A stretch of DNA of 64,000 nt from Paraclostridium tenue (GCF_015668515.1 NZ_JADPFO010000001.1:175139-239138), one strand, 5' to 3'. Counted from the stretch's first letter, positions 1-8,591 are shown. The notes: generated by a model not told the origin, from the letters alone. Numbers and translations: made by a program.

Positions 1-222
1 GGAATAGATATATTTACATATTTTAGGAATAAAATAGTTCATCCTACTAGAAAAACGAAAAGAGCTAACTTAACGGTTGAAGATATGTGGAATATACTTC
101 AAATAGGAACAAGATATGTAGAACTAGCAGTATTGTACATAATTAACTATAAGGGTGAGTATTCAAATCGATTAAAAGAAAGATGGTATGGTGAAGTTGA
201 GGTAGTGCCTTGGAATGAATAA
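1..222 (+). CDS. HEPN-like domain protein, C-terminal part only
   Basis: The reading frame is open from the first base and ends at TAA 220-222, so only the last 73 residues are visible. They contain RNKIVHP, an R-x4-H motif preceded by an aromatic residue. This is the signature of HEPN-type helical domains (ApeA-like, toxin or abortive-infection RNases, and some non-catalytic relatives). A mostly helical tail rich in Trp and Tyr follows. The family is inferred from this motif alone. The start, the full length and any partner gene lie outside the window, so it cannot be said whether this is a defence protein or a domain of something else. Confidence 0.5.
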   Translation, partial: GIDIFTYFRNKIVHPTRKTKRANLTVEDMWNILQIGTRYVELAVLYIINYKGEYSNRLKERWYGEVEVVPWNE

Positions 223-304
223 AATTAGATTTATTTAAAAAATGTTTTAAACTTTCTAAATATGTGTAATAATATAAAAAAGACAGTAAAGGAAAGTGGT
301 AAAT

Positions 305-664
305 ATGCTAAAATTTTATGGATATTCTAGATGATCAACAGTTAGAAAGGCCAAGGCTTGGCTTAATGAAAATAATATAGACTTTGAGGAAATAGAAATT
401 GTAAAAAATCCTCCAAGTAAAGAAGAATTAGAAACTATGTACAAAGCTGGTACATATGAACTAAAAAAATTCTTTAATACAAGTGGAGTAAAATATAGAG
501 AGTTAGGTCTTAAAGATGTAGTTAAGACTGAAAGTGATGATAAGCTTTTAGAAATACTAGCAAGTGATGGAATGCTTATAAAAAGACCTATAGCATTTGA
601 TGGGAAAAATGTACTTATAGGATTTAAAGAAGAAGAATGGAAAGAAAAACTTTTAAATAAATAA
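305..664 (+). CDS. ArsC/Spx/YffB-family protein, probable selenoprotein (Sec at TGA 332-334)
   Basis: From ATG 305 the frame reads MLKFYGYSR, then TGA, then STVRKAKAWL, and continues without a break to TAA 662-664. In the ArsC/Spx/YffB thioredoxin-fold family this N-terminal motif is YGYxxCSTxRKAxxWL, so the TGA sits exactly where the catalytic cysteine belongs. A hairpin with a GG-starting apical loop lies 20 nt after the TGA, as expected for a bacterial SECIS. The total is 119 residues, normal for the family. An AAAGGA ribosome site lies upstream at 288-293. Reading the TGA as a stop would leave a 9-residue peptide and a 75-residue product from ATG 437 with no active site. Arsenate-reductase-like selenoproteins have been predicted before in microbial surveys. 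A nonsense-mutated pseudogene is the alternative. The substrate is unknown: arsenate reduction is not shown. Confidence 0.75.
347..364 (+). promoter_or_regulatory. Candidate bacterial SECIS element inside the selenoprotein gene
   Basis: The bases pair as 347-349 with 362-364 and 351-354 with 358-361, leaving G350 bulged and an apical loop G355-G356-C357 (or AGGCT if the last A-T pair is open). There are 20 nt between the TGA and the first loop G. Bacterial SECIS elements recognised by SelB have a short stem, usually a bulge, and G in the first loop positions, about 16-37 nt from the UGA. The fold was done by eye. Confidence 0.6.
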
Positions 665-668
665 TTAT

Positions 669-700
669 AAAAAAGAACTCTATATTAGAGTTCTTTTTTA
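669..700 (+). terminator. Rho-independent terminator after the ArsC-like gene
   Basis: An inverted repeat AAAAAGAACTCTA / TAGAGTTCTTTTT with a short loop and a terminal T-run begins a few bases after the TAA at 664. Confidence 0.85.
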
Positions 701-759
701 TGTTTTATGAAAAATTATAATATGAATTACTTTATAAAATGTGTTGACAATAAGTATAT

Positions 760-987
760 TTAAGGTATATAAATTTTCGGTATGTATAAAGTAATGCCTT
801 CTAAATTAGTAATAGCATCGTAAATAATTTTTGCATTATCTTCTAAACTATTATTAGAAAGTTCTAGATTTAAAATAATCGTAGATAAATTCTTAATTTC
901 TAAAATATTAGTATCTTCTATAAACCCAATCTTAATGTTTTTATTACACCTAAGTAAATTTTCTAAATGTTTTAACTTAATAGTCAT
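760..987 (-). CDS. Small hypothetical protein
   Basis: A 75-residue protein. The frame extends upstream to 1068, but the start at 987 is chosen because a strong GGGGGG ribosome site lies just before it; the upstream extension has no site and reads as hydrophobic, AT-rich noise. The product has no membrane segment, no cysteine cluster beyond one Cys, and alternating Ile/Leu/Asn strands (for example NLSTIILNLELSNNSLEDN) that resemble a short beta-alpha unit. It lies alone between convergent and divergent neighbours. I do not recognise a family. Confidence 0.55.
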   Translation of the reverse strand: MTIKLKHLENLLRCNKNIKIGFIEDTNILEIKNLSTIILNLELSNNSLEDNAKIIYDAITNLEGITLYIPKIYIP

Positions 988-1142
988 ATTATCCCCCCTA
1001 ATAAATTTATAATATAACATGATAGTAAAAAACTCAAATAAAAACAAATTATTACAATATCGACACATCTTCTAAAATATTTGATTAAAAAGTATATATT
1101 GTATATAATTAAAGGTACTATAAAATGGGAGAGTGTATGGGA

Positions 1143-1952
1143 ATGAATACTTCAAACAAGCTAGAGGTATTAAAAGATAAACTTAAAGAACTTGAAAGTG
1201 TTATAATTGCATTTTCAGGAGGAGTAGATAGTACTTTTTTATTAAAAGTAGCACATGATACACTAGGAGATAAATGTATAGCTGTAACAATACATGCTAT
1301 GATGCATTCAAATAGAGAAATAGAAGAAGCTAAGGCTTATACAAAGGCTTTGGGTGTTAAACATATAGTTTTAGAAATTGATAATTTTGATATTAAAGAG
1401 TTTATAGATAATGATGAAAAGAGATGCTATTACTGTAAAAAAGCCATTTTTACAAATATAAAAAATATAGCAAAAGAGAGTAATATAAATTACGTTTTAG
1501 ATGGAACGAACTTAGATGATTTAGGAGACTATAGACCAGGACTTAAGGCTTTAGAAGAATTAGATATAAAAAGTCTTTTAAAGGATAGCTTATTAACTAA
1601 AGAAGATATAAGAATCCTATCAAAAGAATTAAATGTACCTACATTTAATAAGCCTGCATTTGCATGTTTAGCCACTAGAATACCTTATGGAGAAACTATA
1701 ACAAATGATAAGCTTAGAATGATAGAAAAAAGCGAAGAATATTTACAAGATTTAGGTTTTAAACAGTTCAGGGTAAGAACACATAATGATCTAGCAAGAA
1801 TAGAAGTTGAAGAAAATGAGATACATAAATTTTTTGATAAAGAGTTACTAAAAAATACACATAATAAGTTAAAAGAGATAGGATTTAAATATGTATCCTT
1901 AGACTTATTAGGCTATCGTATGGGTAGCATGAATGAAGGAATCAAGCATTAG
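1143..1952 (+). CDS. larE: ATP-dependent sacrificial sulfur transferase LarE, three-cysteine type
   Basis: A cytosolic PP-loop enzyme of the LarE family, which supplies sulfur to the pyridinium-dithiocarboxylate nickel-pincer cofactor used by lactate racemase and related enzymes. The PP-loop SGGVDST is at residues 25-31. Cysteines at 95 and 98 (RCYYCKK) and at 175 (FACLATR) give the three-cysteine arrangement that in other LarE proteins holds a [4Fe-4S] cluster, rather than the single sacrificial cysteine of Lactobacillus plantarum LarE (Cys176, the same place as Cys175 here). ATG 1143 is preferred over ATG 1125 and 1137 because GGGAGAG lies 9 nt upstream of it. No larA, larB or larC is nearby. 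The next gene starts 8 bp later. Confidence 0.88.
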   Translation: MNTSNKLEVLKDKLKELESVIIAFSGGVDSTFLLKVAHDTLGDKCIAVTIHAMMHSNREIEEAKAYTKALGVKHIVLEIDNFDIKEFIDNDEKRCYYCKKAIFTNIKNIAKESNINYVLDGTNLDDLGDYRPGLKALEELDIKSLLKDSLLTKEDIRILSKELNVPTFNKPAFACLATRIPYGETITNDKLRMIEKSEEYLQDLGFKQFRVRTHNDLARIEVEENEIHKFFDKELLKNTHNKLKEIGFKYVSLDLLGYRMGSMNEGIKH

Positions 1953-1960
1953 GAGGAAGC

Positions 1961-3118
1961 ATGAAAAATTATACATTAATAACACCGTGTTTTTTCGGCA
2001 TAGAAAAAATACTTAAAAATGAGATAACAAATTTAGGATATGAAATAATAAAAACAGAAGATGGTAGAATAACATACAAAACTGATGAAAAAGGTATAGC
2101 TATGTCTAACATATGGTTAAGAACAGCTGAGAGAGTACTTTTAAAAGTTGCTGAGTTTGAAGCTAAGACTTTCAATGACTTATTTGAAAATACTAAAGCT
2201 ATAAACTGGTCAAAATATATTCCATATGGTGGAGAATTTCCTGTATCTAAAGCATCATCAATAAAATCTAAACTTTTTTCTACACCAGATATACAAGCGA
2301 TAGTTAAAAAGGCTGTAGTTGAAAGCTTAAAAATAAGTTATCAAGAAGATGGTATGCTGCCAGAAACTAAAGAAAAATATCCAATACAAGTATTTATTCA
2401 CAAAGATATAGTAACATTAGCAATAGATACTAGTGGAATGGCTCTTCATAAAAGAGGTTATAGAGAAGTATCAACTAAAGCACCATTAAGAGAGACTATG
2501 GCATCAGCTATGGTACAATTAACACCATGGCAACCAGGTAGAATATTAGTAGACCCTATGTGTGGTTCTGGAACTATAGTTATAGAAGCTGCTATGCTTG
2601 GACTTAATATGGCACCAGGGTTAAATCGTGAGTTTATAGCTGAAAAGTGGACTACTATGGATAAAAAGATATGGTGGGATGTAAGAAAAGAAGCCTTTGA
2701 TAAAATGAACACAGATACAGACTTTAAAATCTACGGTTATGATATAGACAAAGAAGCTGTAATGATAGCAAGAAAAAATGCAGAGCTTGCTGGAGTTGAA
2801 GATTATGTAGAGTTTAAGGTGTTTAATGCTAAAAACTTTGAAAGTGAAGAAAAGTTTGGATTTATAATAACTAACCCTCCTTATGGAGAAAGACTTGAAG
2901 ATAAACAAACTGTTAAAAAGTTATATAAAGATTTAGGATATGCATTTAAAGAACTTAAAACTTGGTCTTATTATATGGTAACTTCATATGAAGACTTTGA
3001 AAATGCTTTTAATAAAAAAGCTACTAAGAAAAGAAAACTATATAATGGTAGATTAAAAACTTATATATACCAATATATAGGACCTAAGCCACCAAAATAT
3101 ATAAATAATAACAAATAA
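1961..3118 (+). CDS. THUMP-domain class I SAM-dependent RNA methyltransferase (YpsC/RlmL type)
   Basis: A 385-residue cytosolic RNA methyltransferase. The N-terminal ~160 residues form a THUMP RNA-binding domain (start MKNYTLITPCFFGIEKIL). The C-terminal half is a Rossmann methyltransferase with the SAM motif DPMCGSGTIVIEAAM near residues 198-212 and the catalytic NPPYGERL motif near 304-311, which is typical of enzymes that methylate the exocyclic N2 of guanine. Relatives modify 23S rRNA (m2G) in the RlmL/YpsC group. A GGAGG site precedes the ATG, and the gene follows larE by 8 bp, so the two are probably cotranscribed, though no functional link is evident. Confidence 0.9.
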   Translation: MKNYTLITPCFFGIEKILKNEITNLGYEIIKTEDGRITYKTDEKGIAMSNIWLRTAERVLLKVAEFEAKTFNDLFENTKAINWSKYIPYGGEFPVSKASSIKSKLFSTPDIQAIVKKAVVESLKISYQEDGMLPETKEKYPIQVFIHKDIVTLAIDTSGMALHKRGYREVSTKAPLRETMASAMVQLTPWQPGRILVDPMCGSGTIVIEAAMLGLNMAPGLNREFIAEKWTTMDKKIWWDVRKEAFDKMNTDTDFKIYGYDIDKEAVMIARKNAELAGVEDYVEFKVFNAKNFESEEKFGFIITNPPYGERLEDKQTVKKLYKDLGYAFKELKTWSYYMVTSYEDFENAFNKKATKKRKLYNGRLKTYIYQYIGPKPPKYINNNK

Positions 3119-3176
3119 TTACAAGCCCTCTGAAATATACATATAATGTATAAATAAATTTTAGGGGGAGATATAT

Positions 3177-3575
3177 ATGAGAATATCATCAAAAAAAAGT
3201 AAAAAGGTTCAACCTAGAAAAAGAGTTAATAAAACTAAAAACAAAAATAAAATAAAAGAAACTTCTAACGAAGAAGTTGTACCAAATGAAGATGTTATAT
3301 TAAATGAAATTATAGATAAAGAAGATAAAGAGGTTGAAATTGTATTAAATGATTTAGTTCCTGAAAGAGAAAAAGAAAACTATGGAATGAAAAAAAATTC
3401 TAAAAATAAGACTAAAAAAGGTGGAATAAAATTGAATATGAATTTATTCCCAAAATCAAAAAAGTCCACTAATTCTTCTAAAAATCATAAAGATAATGAT
3501 GTTATAAGAAGTGAGCAAATAGCAAATATTAAAGAAGAAGAAACTTTGGAAGAAATAAATAACTCTGAAGAATAA
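3177..3575 (+). CDS. Lysine-rich low-complexity hypothetical protein
   Basis: A 132-residue protein made almost entirely of Lys, Asn, Glu, Arg and Ser with no hydrophobic core, signal peptide or cysteine. The first ~30 residues are strongly basic (KKSKKVQPRKRVNKTKNKNK) and the middle and the end are acidic, so it is probably intrinsically disordered. It has a good TTAGGGGGAG ribosome site and a strong terminator directly after, which support it as a real monocistronic gene. A nucleic-acid or spore association is conceivable from the basic head but is not shown. Confidence 0.7.
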   Translation: MRISSKKSKKVQPRKRVNKTKNKNKIKETSNEEVVPNEDVILNEIIDKEDKEVEIVLNDLVPEREKENYGMKKNSKNKTKKGGIKLNMNLFPKSKKSTNSSKNHKDNDVIRSEQIANIKEEETLEEINNSEE

Positions 3576-3578
3576 ATT

Positions 3579-3615
3579 AAAATAAGGGCTTAGTTATACC
3601 TAAGCCCTTATTTTA
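3579..3615 (+). terminator. Rho-independent terminator
   Basis: AATAAGGGCTTAG pairs with CTAAGCCCTTATT across a short loop and is followed by TTTT, immediately after the lysine-rich gene. Confidence 0.88.
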
Positions 3616-3646
3616 AAAGCTTATTAAATTTAAGGATGTGGATTTA

Positions 3647-4273
3647 ATGAATAAAGAATTAATTTTAAAAGAAATTAGTAGTCATTTAATAGAAGATGAA
3701 AAACCATCTATATATATAAAAAACATAATATCAAATAAAATTTATGATATTGAGCTTATAGACAAGCTATCAATGCTTGAAAATATAGATCAAAATCCAA
3801 AATATCACCCTGAAGGAAATGTATTAAATCATGTTTTAATGGTAGTTGATAATGCTTCAAAACTTAAAAAGAATTCTAGTGATAAGCTTGTACTTATGTG
3901 GGGAGCATTACTTCATGATATTGGAAAACTTACAACTACAAGGATTAGAAAAGGAAGAATTACTTCTTATAATCATGATGTTGAAGGTGAAAAAGCTTCA
4001 AAGTTAATATTGGACAAGTTAACTGATGATGAAGATTTTAAATATAAGGTATCTAAATTAGTTAGGTATCATATGCAGCCATTATTTTTTGATAAAAATT
4101 TACCATTTTTTAGTTATAAAGATATGATAAGAGATACAGATTACAAAGAAATAGCAATTTTATCAACAGCTGATAGATTGGGTAGAGGCAATATAACCAA
4201 AGAAGTTGAGGCTAAGGAACTTGAAAACATAGAGAGGTTTAAAGCTTATTTGAGAAACAGAGAGGGGAAATAA
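3647..4273 (+). CDS. HD-domain phosphohydrolase
   Basis: A 208-residue protein with an HD metal-binding core: histidine in GNVLNHVLMV, the HD pair in ALLHDIGKL, a distal NHDVEGEKAS histidine and the late D in TADRLG. This layout resembles the HD domain attached to CCA-adding tRNA nucleotidyltransferases, but the nucleotidyltransferase part is absent. Such stand-alone domains are usually phosphodiesterases or nucleotidases. ATG 3647 is chosen over GTG 3638 because TAAGGATG at 3631-3638 gives proper spacing only to the ATG. The stop is immediately followed by the ATG of the next gene, so the two are cotranscribed. Confidence 0.8.
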   Translation: MNKELILKEISSHLIEDEKPSIYIKNIISNKIYDIELIDKLSMLENIDQNPKYHPEGNVLNHVLMVVDNASKLKKNSSDKLVLMWGALLHDIGKLTTTRIRKGRITSYNHDVEGEKASKLILDKLTDDEDFKYKVSKLVRYHMQPLFFDKNLPFFSYKDMIRDTDYKEIAILSTADRLGRGNITKEVEAKELENIERFKAYLRNREGK

Positions 4274-5650
4274 ATGAAGTTATTTAAATTAATTGTAGTA
4301 GTTTTGTGTGCTGGATTATTTAATGTAGGATGTACTAGTACAGAATCTCCAGAACAGTTAATAAAAAAGCCTATATATGATGAGCAACAAAAAAAATTAT
4401 ATGATAAAATAAATGCTGAATTGGAAAAAGATGCAACTACTTTACTACCTAAAAATTCTTCTGAAGTATCAATTATAAATAGTGTTGACTTAGATAATAA
4501 TGGTTCAAAAGAATTAGTTGTATTTAAAAAATATGAAGATGTAGATGAAGGAAATAATAAAGTTGGATTTGATATTTTAAACGATAGTCAAAATAGTAGT
4601 TACTCAAAAACTGATGAATATTTAGTTAATGGTGATAGTATAGAGTATGCTAATTTCTATGATTTAGATAATGATGGTTATAAAGAAATAATTTTATTTA
4701 CTAAAAAAGGGAATAAAACTAAATTGGAAATATGTAGGTTTAAAAATAATAAAATCACTAGATTAAGTACGTTTGATCCAAGTTGGATAAAAAATTACAA
4801 TGAATACAGTGAGATGAAAATAAAAGTAAAAGATTTAGATAATGACAAAAAACCATACATAATAATAACAAGTTTTAATCCACAAACACATGAGATGGCA
4901 GTTAGTGTAACGTATTTTGATAAATATATAAAACTTAAAGATTTTGCTTTAATTAATGATGTTAAGAGTTTAGATAATACCTATATAGATATAAAAAAAG
5001 TTAGTAAAGATAAAAAAGGAATTGTTGTAAGCACAAAACCATTTACAGGAAATGATTCATATATCACTCAAATATTATATTTAGATGATAATAAACTATT
5101 AAAAGCTTTTGATGAAAAAGATATAAAAACTAAAAATCCATATTATATGCCTGTACAAGATATAAATGATGATGGAATAGTTGATATACCAATAATAAAC
5201 AATAATACAAAAGGATATAATAAAAAATTGTCATCTAATGTTAGTTGGTACGATTGGAATGGAAAATCAAAAGAAAATTCAAAACTTATATTTATAAGTC
5301 AAATTTATTACAATTATGTAAATAATTTTAAGTTATTTTTACCAAATAGTTTAGCAGATAAAGTATATGTAGAAGAAAATATCAAAGATAATAAAACTTA
5401 CTTTGAATTTCTTTATTATGATGAAAAACAAAAAGAACCTATAAAATTATTTACTATAGTTAAAGTAGTAAAAAATAAAATAGATAACAATAGCCATTCA
5501 AGTACAAATACAAACACAAATAATACTGGATTTATAATACGTGAAAATGAAAATGAATCATTTATGTTATTAGTTAATAATCAAGGGATTTTAGATAAAT
5601 TAGATATATCTAATGATGCTTTAAAATCATATTTCTTAGAAATTTATTAA
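4274..5650 (+). CDS. Lipoprotein with FG-GAP/VCBS-like repeats
   Basis: A 458-residue secreted lipoprotein. The N-terminus has a hydrophobic segment and lipobox FNVGC (Cys20). The mature protein holds several acidic DLDNDGYKE-type motifs (SVDLDNNGSKE, FYDLDNDGYKE, VKDLDNDKK, VQDINDDGIVD), which are the Ca-binding-like loops of FG-GAP/VCBS beta-propeller blades. It begins at the base after the HD gene's stop and sits 19 bp before a response regulator / histidine kinase pair. It may therefore be an accessory or sensed component of that signalling unit, which is inference from position only. Confidence 0.75.
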   Translation: MKLFKLIVVVLCAGLFNVGCTSTESPEQLIKKPIYDEQQKKLYDKINAELEKDATTLLPKNSSEVSIINSVDLDNNGSKELVVFKKYEDVDEGNNKVGFDILNDSQNSSYSKTDEYLVNGDSIEYANFYDLDNDGYKEIILFTKKGNKTKLEICRFKNNKITRLSTFDPSWIKNYNEYSEMKIKVKDLDNDKKPYIIITSFNPQTHEMAVSVTYFDKYIKLKDFALINDVKSLDNTYIDIKKVSKDKKGIVVSTKPFTGNDSYITQILYLDDNKLLKAFDEKDIKTKNPYYMPVQDINDDGIVDIPIINNNTKGYNKKLSSNVSWYDWNGKSKENSKLIFISQIYYNYVNNFKLFLPNSLADKVYVEENIKDNKTYFEFLYYDEKQKEPIKLFTIVKVVKNKIDNNSHSSTNTNTNNTGFIIRENENESFMLLVNNQGILDKLDISNDALKSYFLEIY

Positions 5651-5669
5651 TTTAGAGGGAGGAAGTATT

Positions 5670-6371
5670 ATGAGTGAAAAAATATTAGTTTTAGAAGATG
5701 AAATAGGTATAAGAAGTTTTGTAAGTATTAACTTAAAAAGAGAAGGATATGAAGTAATAGAAGCAGGAACTGGACAAGAAGCCATAGATAAAATATCTAA
5801 TGAAAAAAATATATCTATAGCTTTACTTGATGTAATGTTGCCTGATATGAGCGGAATAGAAGTATGTAAATATATAAGAACTAATTTTGATTCAGTTGGT
5901 ATAATAATGCTTACAGCTAAATCTCAAGAAGAAGATAAAATAGAAGGATTTATATCTGGGGCTGATGATTACATGGTTAAGCCTTTTAGTATAAAAGAAT
6001 TACTTATGAGAGTAAGTGCACTTTCAAGAAGAATAAATAGAGAAGCAAATAGTAAAAACAAAAGTGTAATGGAAAGTGGACCATTTGTATTAGATTTAGA
6101 AAAAAGAAAGTTGATTAAAAATAATGTAGAGATAGAATTAACTCCAACAGAATTTTCTATAGTGAAATTTTTAATAACTAATGAAAAGCAATCTCTAAGT
6201 AGAGATCAAATACTAGATGAAGTATGGGGAACTAACTATTTATATGATTTTAAAATAGTTGATGTAAATATAAGAAGAATAAGAAACAAAATAGAAGATG
6301 ATCCATCAAAACCTAAATTTATACAAACTGTTTGGGGATATGGTTACTGCTGGAGAAAGGAAAATGAGTAG
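5670..6371 (+). CDS. OmpR/PhoB-family response regulator
   Basis: A 233-residue two-component regulator. The receiver domain covers residues 3-115 with the acidic pair ED at 9-10, phospho-acceptor Asp54 (LLDVMLPD), Thr in MLTAKS and Lys in VKPFS. The C-terminal winged helix covers ~135-230 with ELTPTEFSIVKFL and the recognition-helix motif DVNIRRIRNKIE, ending in the usual TVWGYGYCW. The last base of its TAG is the first base of the next gene's GTG, so it is translationally coupled to its kinase. The regulon is unknown. Confidence 0.95.
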   Translation: MSEKILVLEDEIGIRSFVSINLKREGYEVIEAGTGQEAIDKISNEKNISIALLDVMLPDMSGIEVCKYIRTNFDSVGIIMLTAKSQEEDKIEGFISGADDYMVKPFSIKELLMRVSALSRRINREANSKNKSVMESGPFVLDLEKRKLIKNNVEIELTPTEFSIVKFLITNEKQSLSRDQILDEVWGTNYLYDFKIVDVNIRRIRNKIEDDPSKPKFIQTVWGYGYCWRKENE

Positions 6372-7795
6372 TGATACACTTTGAAGGACTTAGGAAAAAG
6401 ATAATAAAAAATTACTTTATAATAATAATAATTACAGTAACTTTATTTGAAGGGTTATTTATATTTTATGCTCAAAATTATTACTATGATTCTGTAAGAC
6501 AAACTCTTAGGCATCAAGCTAAAACTATTGAAGATTTATATAGTAGATACTATATGGGTGATATTTCCTTTGAGCAAAAAATAAATAATATATTTGAGAA
6601 AAAAGATATAAATACAAACTCAGAAATGGCTGTAGAGATAATAAATAAAGATAAAAATATAATAATAGATCAATATGGATTTAGAAGCAATCAAAAAGCT
6701 CATTATGAAGATGTGGATCAAGCACTTAAAAATAATATAACAACAACTACTTATAGAACAAAAAGTACTGGAGAACATGTAATGAGCATATCTGTTCCTT
6801 TAAAGTTTAACAATCAAATAGAAGGAATAGTAAGATATACTGTATCACTTAATGAGATAGATAATACTATATTTAAAATAATTTTAGGGCTTATATTAGC
6901 AGGTATATTTATACTATTAATAGCCATCTCTATAAGTTTAAAATTTGCATATACATTAATAGATCCTTTAAGTGAGCTTAAAAAATTTGCTAATGAATTA
7001 GCACATGGTAACTATAATATAAAATTAAAACCAAGAGCTATAATTGATGATGAAATTGGTGAGCTAGCAGAAACTTTTGAGCATATGGCAAAGGAAATTG
7101 ATAAAAGTGAAAAGTTAAAAGAGGAGTTTATATCTTCAATTTCTCATGAACTTAGAACACCTTTAACATCTATAAAGGGATGGAGTGAAACATTGGGATA
7201 TGAAGGTATTGGAAAAGAAGAATTGGATTTAGGTCTAGGTATTATACAAGATGAAACAGAAAGGCTTATAAAACTTGTTGAAGAACTTTTAGATTTCTCA
7301 AGATTATCATCAGATAGAATTAAGTTACAAATAGATATGGTAGATGTATGTTCATTAGCTAATAGTGTTGTTAATCAACTTAAAGTTAAAGCAAATGAAC
7401 AAAATATATCTTTAACTTACGAATTTGCAAATAATAATATGAAAATGATACAAGGAGATAAAAATAGATTAAGACAAGTTCTTATAAACTTAGTTCAAAA
7501 CTCTTTAAAGTTTACTGATATGCAAGGTTATGTAAAAGTTATTGTAGATCAAAATGAAGAATATACAATTATACAAGTTATAGACAATGGAGAAGGAATA
7601 GAAGAACATAACTTAGAAAAAGTATTAGATAAATTTTTCCAAGAAAATTATAACAAAGCAGGAAGCGGATTAGGACTTGCTATAAGTAATGAAATAGTAA
7701 AACTTCATGATGGAGAAATGAATATAGAAAGTAAAAAAGGTGAAGGTACATGTATTACATTTACACTTAAAAATATACTAGTAGAGTCTGTGTAG
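6371..7795 (+). CDS. Sensor histidine kinase
   Basis: A 474-residue membrane kinase. It has a TM helix near residues 14-34, an extracytoplasmic sensor region of ~135 residues, a second TM near 168-192, a HAMP domain (DPLSELKKFANEL onward), then the HisKA box with phospho-accepting His in SSISHELRTPL, and a HATPase domain with N box (LVQNSLKF), G1 (DNGEGIE) and G2 (GSGLGLAI). It starts at GTG 6371, overlapping the regulator's stop by one base, and is the cognate partner of that regulator. The signal is unknown. The layout resembles PhoR/ResE-type kinases. Confidence 0.95.
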   Translation: MIHFEGLRKKIIKNYFIIIIITVTLFEGLFIFYAQNYYYDSVRQTLRHQAKTIEDLYSRYYMGDISFEQKINNIFEKKDINTNSEMAVEIINKDKNIIIDQYGFRSNQKAHYEDVDQALKNNITTTTYRTKSTGEHVMSISVPLKFNNQIEGIVRYTVSLNEIDNTIFKIILGLILAGIFILLIAISISLKFAYTLIDPLSELKKFANELAHGNYNIKLKPRAIIDDEIGELAETFEHMAKEIDKSEKLKEEFISSISHELRTPLTSIKGWSETLGYEGIGKEELDLGLGIIQDETERLIKLVEELLDFSRLSSDRIKLQIDMVDVCSLANSVVNQLKVKANEQNISLTYEFANNNMKMIQGDKNRLRQVLINLVQNSLKFTDMQGYVKVIVDQNEEYTIIQVIDNGEGIEEHNLEKVLDKFFQENYNKAGSGLGLAISNEIVKLHDGEMNIESKKGEGTCITFTLKNILVESV

Positions 7796-7808
7796 AAAGA
7801 GGATTAAT

Positions 7809-8546
7809 ATGAGAAATATAAAACTAATCATAGAATATGATGGTTCAAGATATAAAGGATTTCAAAGACTTAAGGATAATGAAAACACTATACAAGGAAA
7901 AATAGAATCTGTGCTTAGCAAAATGCTTGATGAACATATAGAGATAATAGGTTCAGGAAGAACTGATATGGGAGTTCATGCTTACAATCAAGTGGCTAAT
8001 TTTAAAACTAGTTCTACTATCTCAGTAGAAAAAATAAGTGATTACTTATATAAATACTTGCCAGAAGATATTGTTGTAAAAGAAGTTAAAGAAGTTAGTG
8101 ACAGGTTTCATTCTAGATATAATGCTAAACAAAAAGTATATTTATATAAAATAAATAATGCTAAACATCATGACGTATTTCTTAGGAAATACAGTACTCA
8201 CATAGACAAGCAATTAGATATAGAGTTAATGAAAAAAGCTAGTGAGTGCCTAATAGGAGAACATGATTTTACTAGTTTTGCATCTTCAAAGTCAAAGAAA
8301 AAATCAAATGTACGTAATATTCACAGTATAAATATTAATAAAAATAAAGATGTAATAGATATATATGTAGAAGGTAATGGTTTTTTATACAACATGGTTA
8401 GAATAATAGTAGGTGCATTAATAGATGTAGGTTTACATAAAAAAACACCCGAAGATATTAAAGTTATGTTAGAAGCTAAGGATAGAAGTAAAGCTTCAGA
8501 CACTGCACCAGCTAAAGGATTATATTTATATTCTGTTAAATATTAA
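7809..8546 (+). CDS. truA: tRNA pseudouridine synthase A
   Basis: A 245-residue enzyme that isomerises uridines 38-40 in the anticodon arm of tRNAs. The N-terminal start is RNIKLIIEYDGSRYKGFQ, the catalytic Asp53 lies in GSGRTDMGVHA, and the family's NGFLYNMVR motif is near residues 194-202. Length is normal. It follows the histidine kinase by 13 bp with an AGAGG site, so it may share its transcript, and it is closed by a hairpin terminator. Confidence 0.96.
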   Translation: MRNIKLIIEYDGSRYKGFQRLKDNENTIQGKIESVLSKMLDEHIEIIGSGRTDMGVHAYNQVANFKTSSTISVEKISDYLYKYLPEDIVVKEVKEVSDRFHSRYNAKQKVYLYKINNAKHHDVFLRKYSTHIDKQLDIELMKKASECLIGEHDFTSFASSKSKKKSNVRNIHSININKNKDVIDIYVEGNGFLYNMVRIIVGALIDVGLHKKTPEDIKVMLEAKDRSKASDTAPAKGLYLYSVKY

Positions 8547-8550
8547 AATT

Positions 8551-8580
8551 AGGCAGCTTTTAGCTGCCTGATTTATTTTT
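8551..8580 (+). terminator. Rho-independent terminator after truA
   Basis: AGGCAGCTTTTAGCTGCCT forms a stem with a short loop, followed by an interrupted T-run ATTTATTTTTT. The ribosome site of the next gene begins right after it. Confidence 0.8.
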
Positions 8581-8591
8581 TGGAGGATTTT

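Noticed and set aside
437-664. A 75-residue ORF starting at ATG 437 as a separate gene
   Set aside because: It lacks the active-site half of the ArsC/Spx fold and has no ribosome site. The upstream frame from ATG 305, read through TGA, gives a complete family member.
3177-3575. Ribosomal or histone-like protein based on the lysine content
   Set aside because: No conserved ribosomal or HU motif is visible; the sequence is low-complexity.
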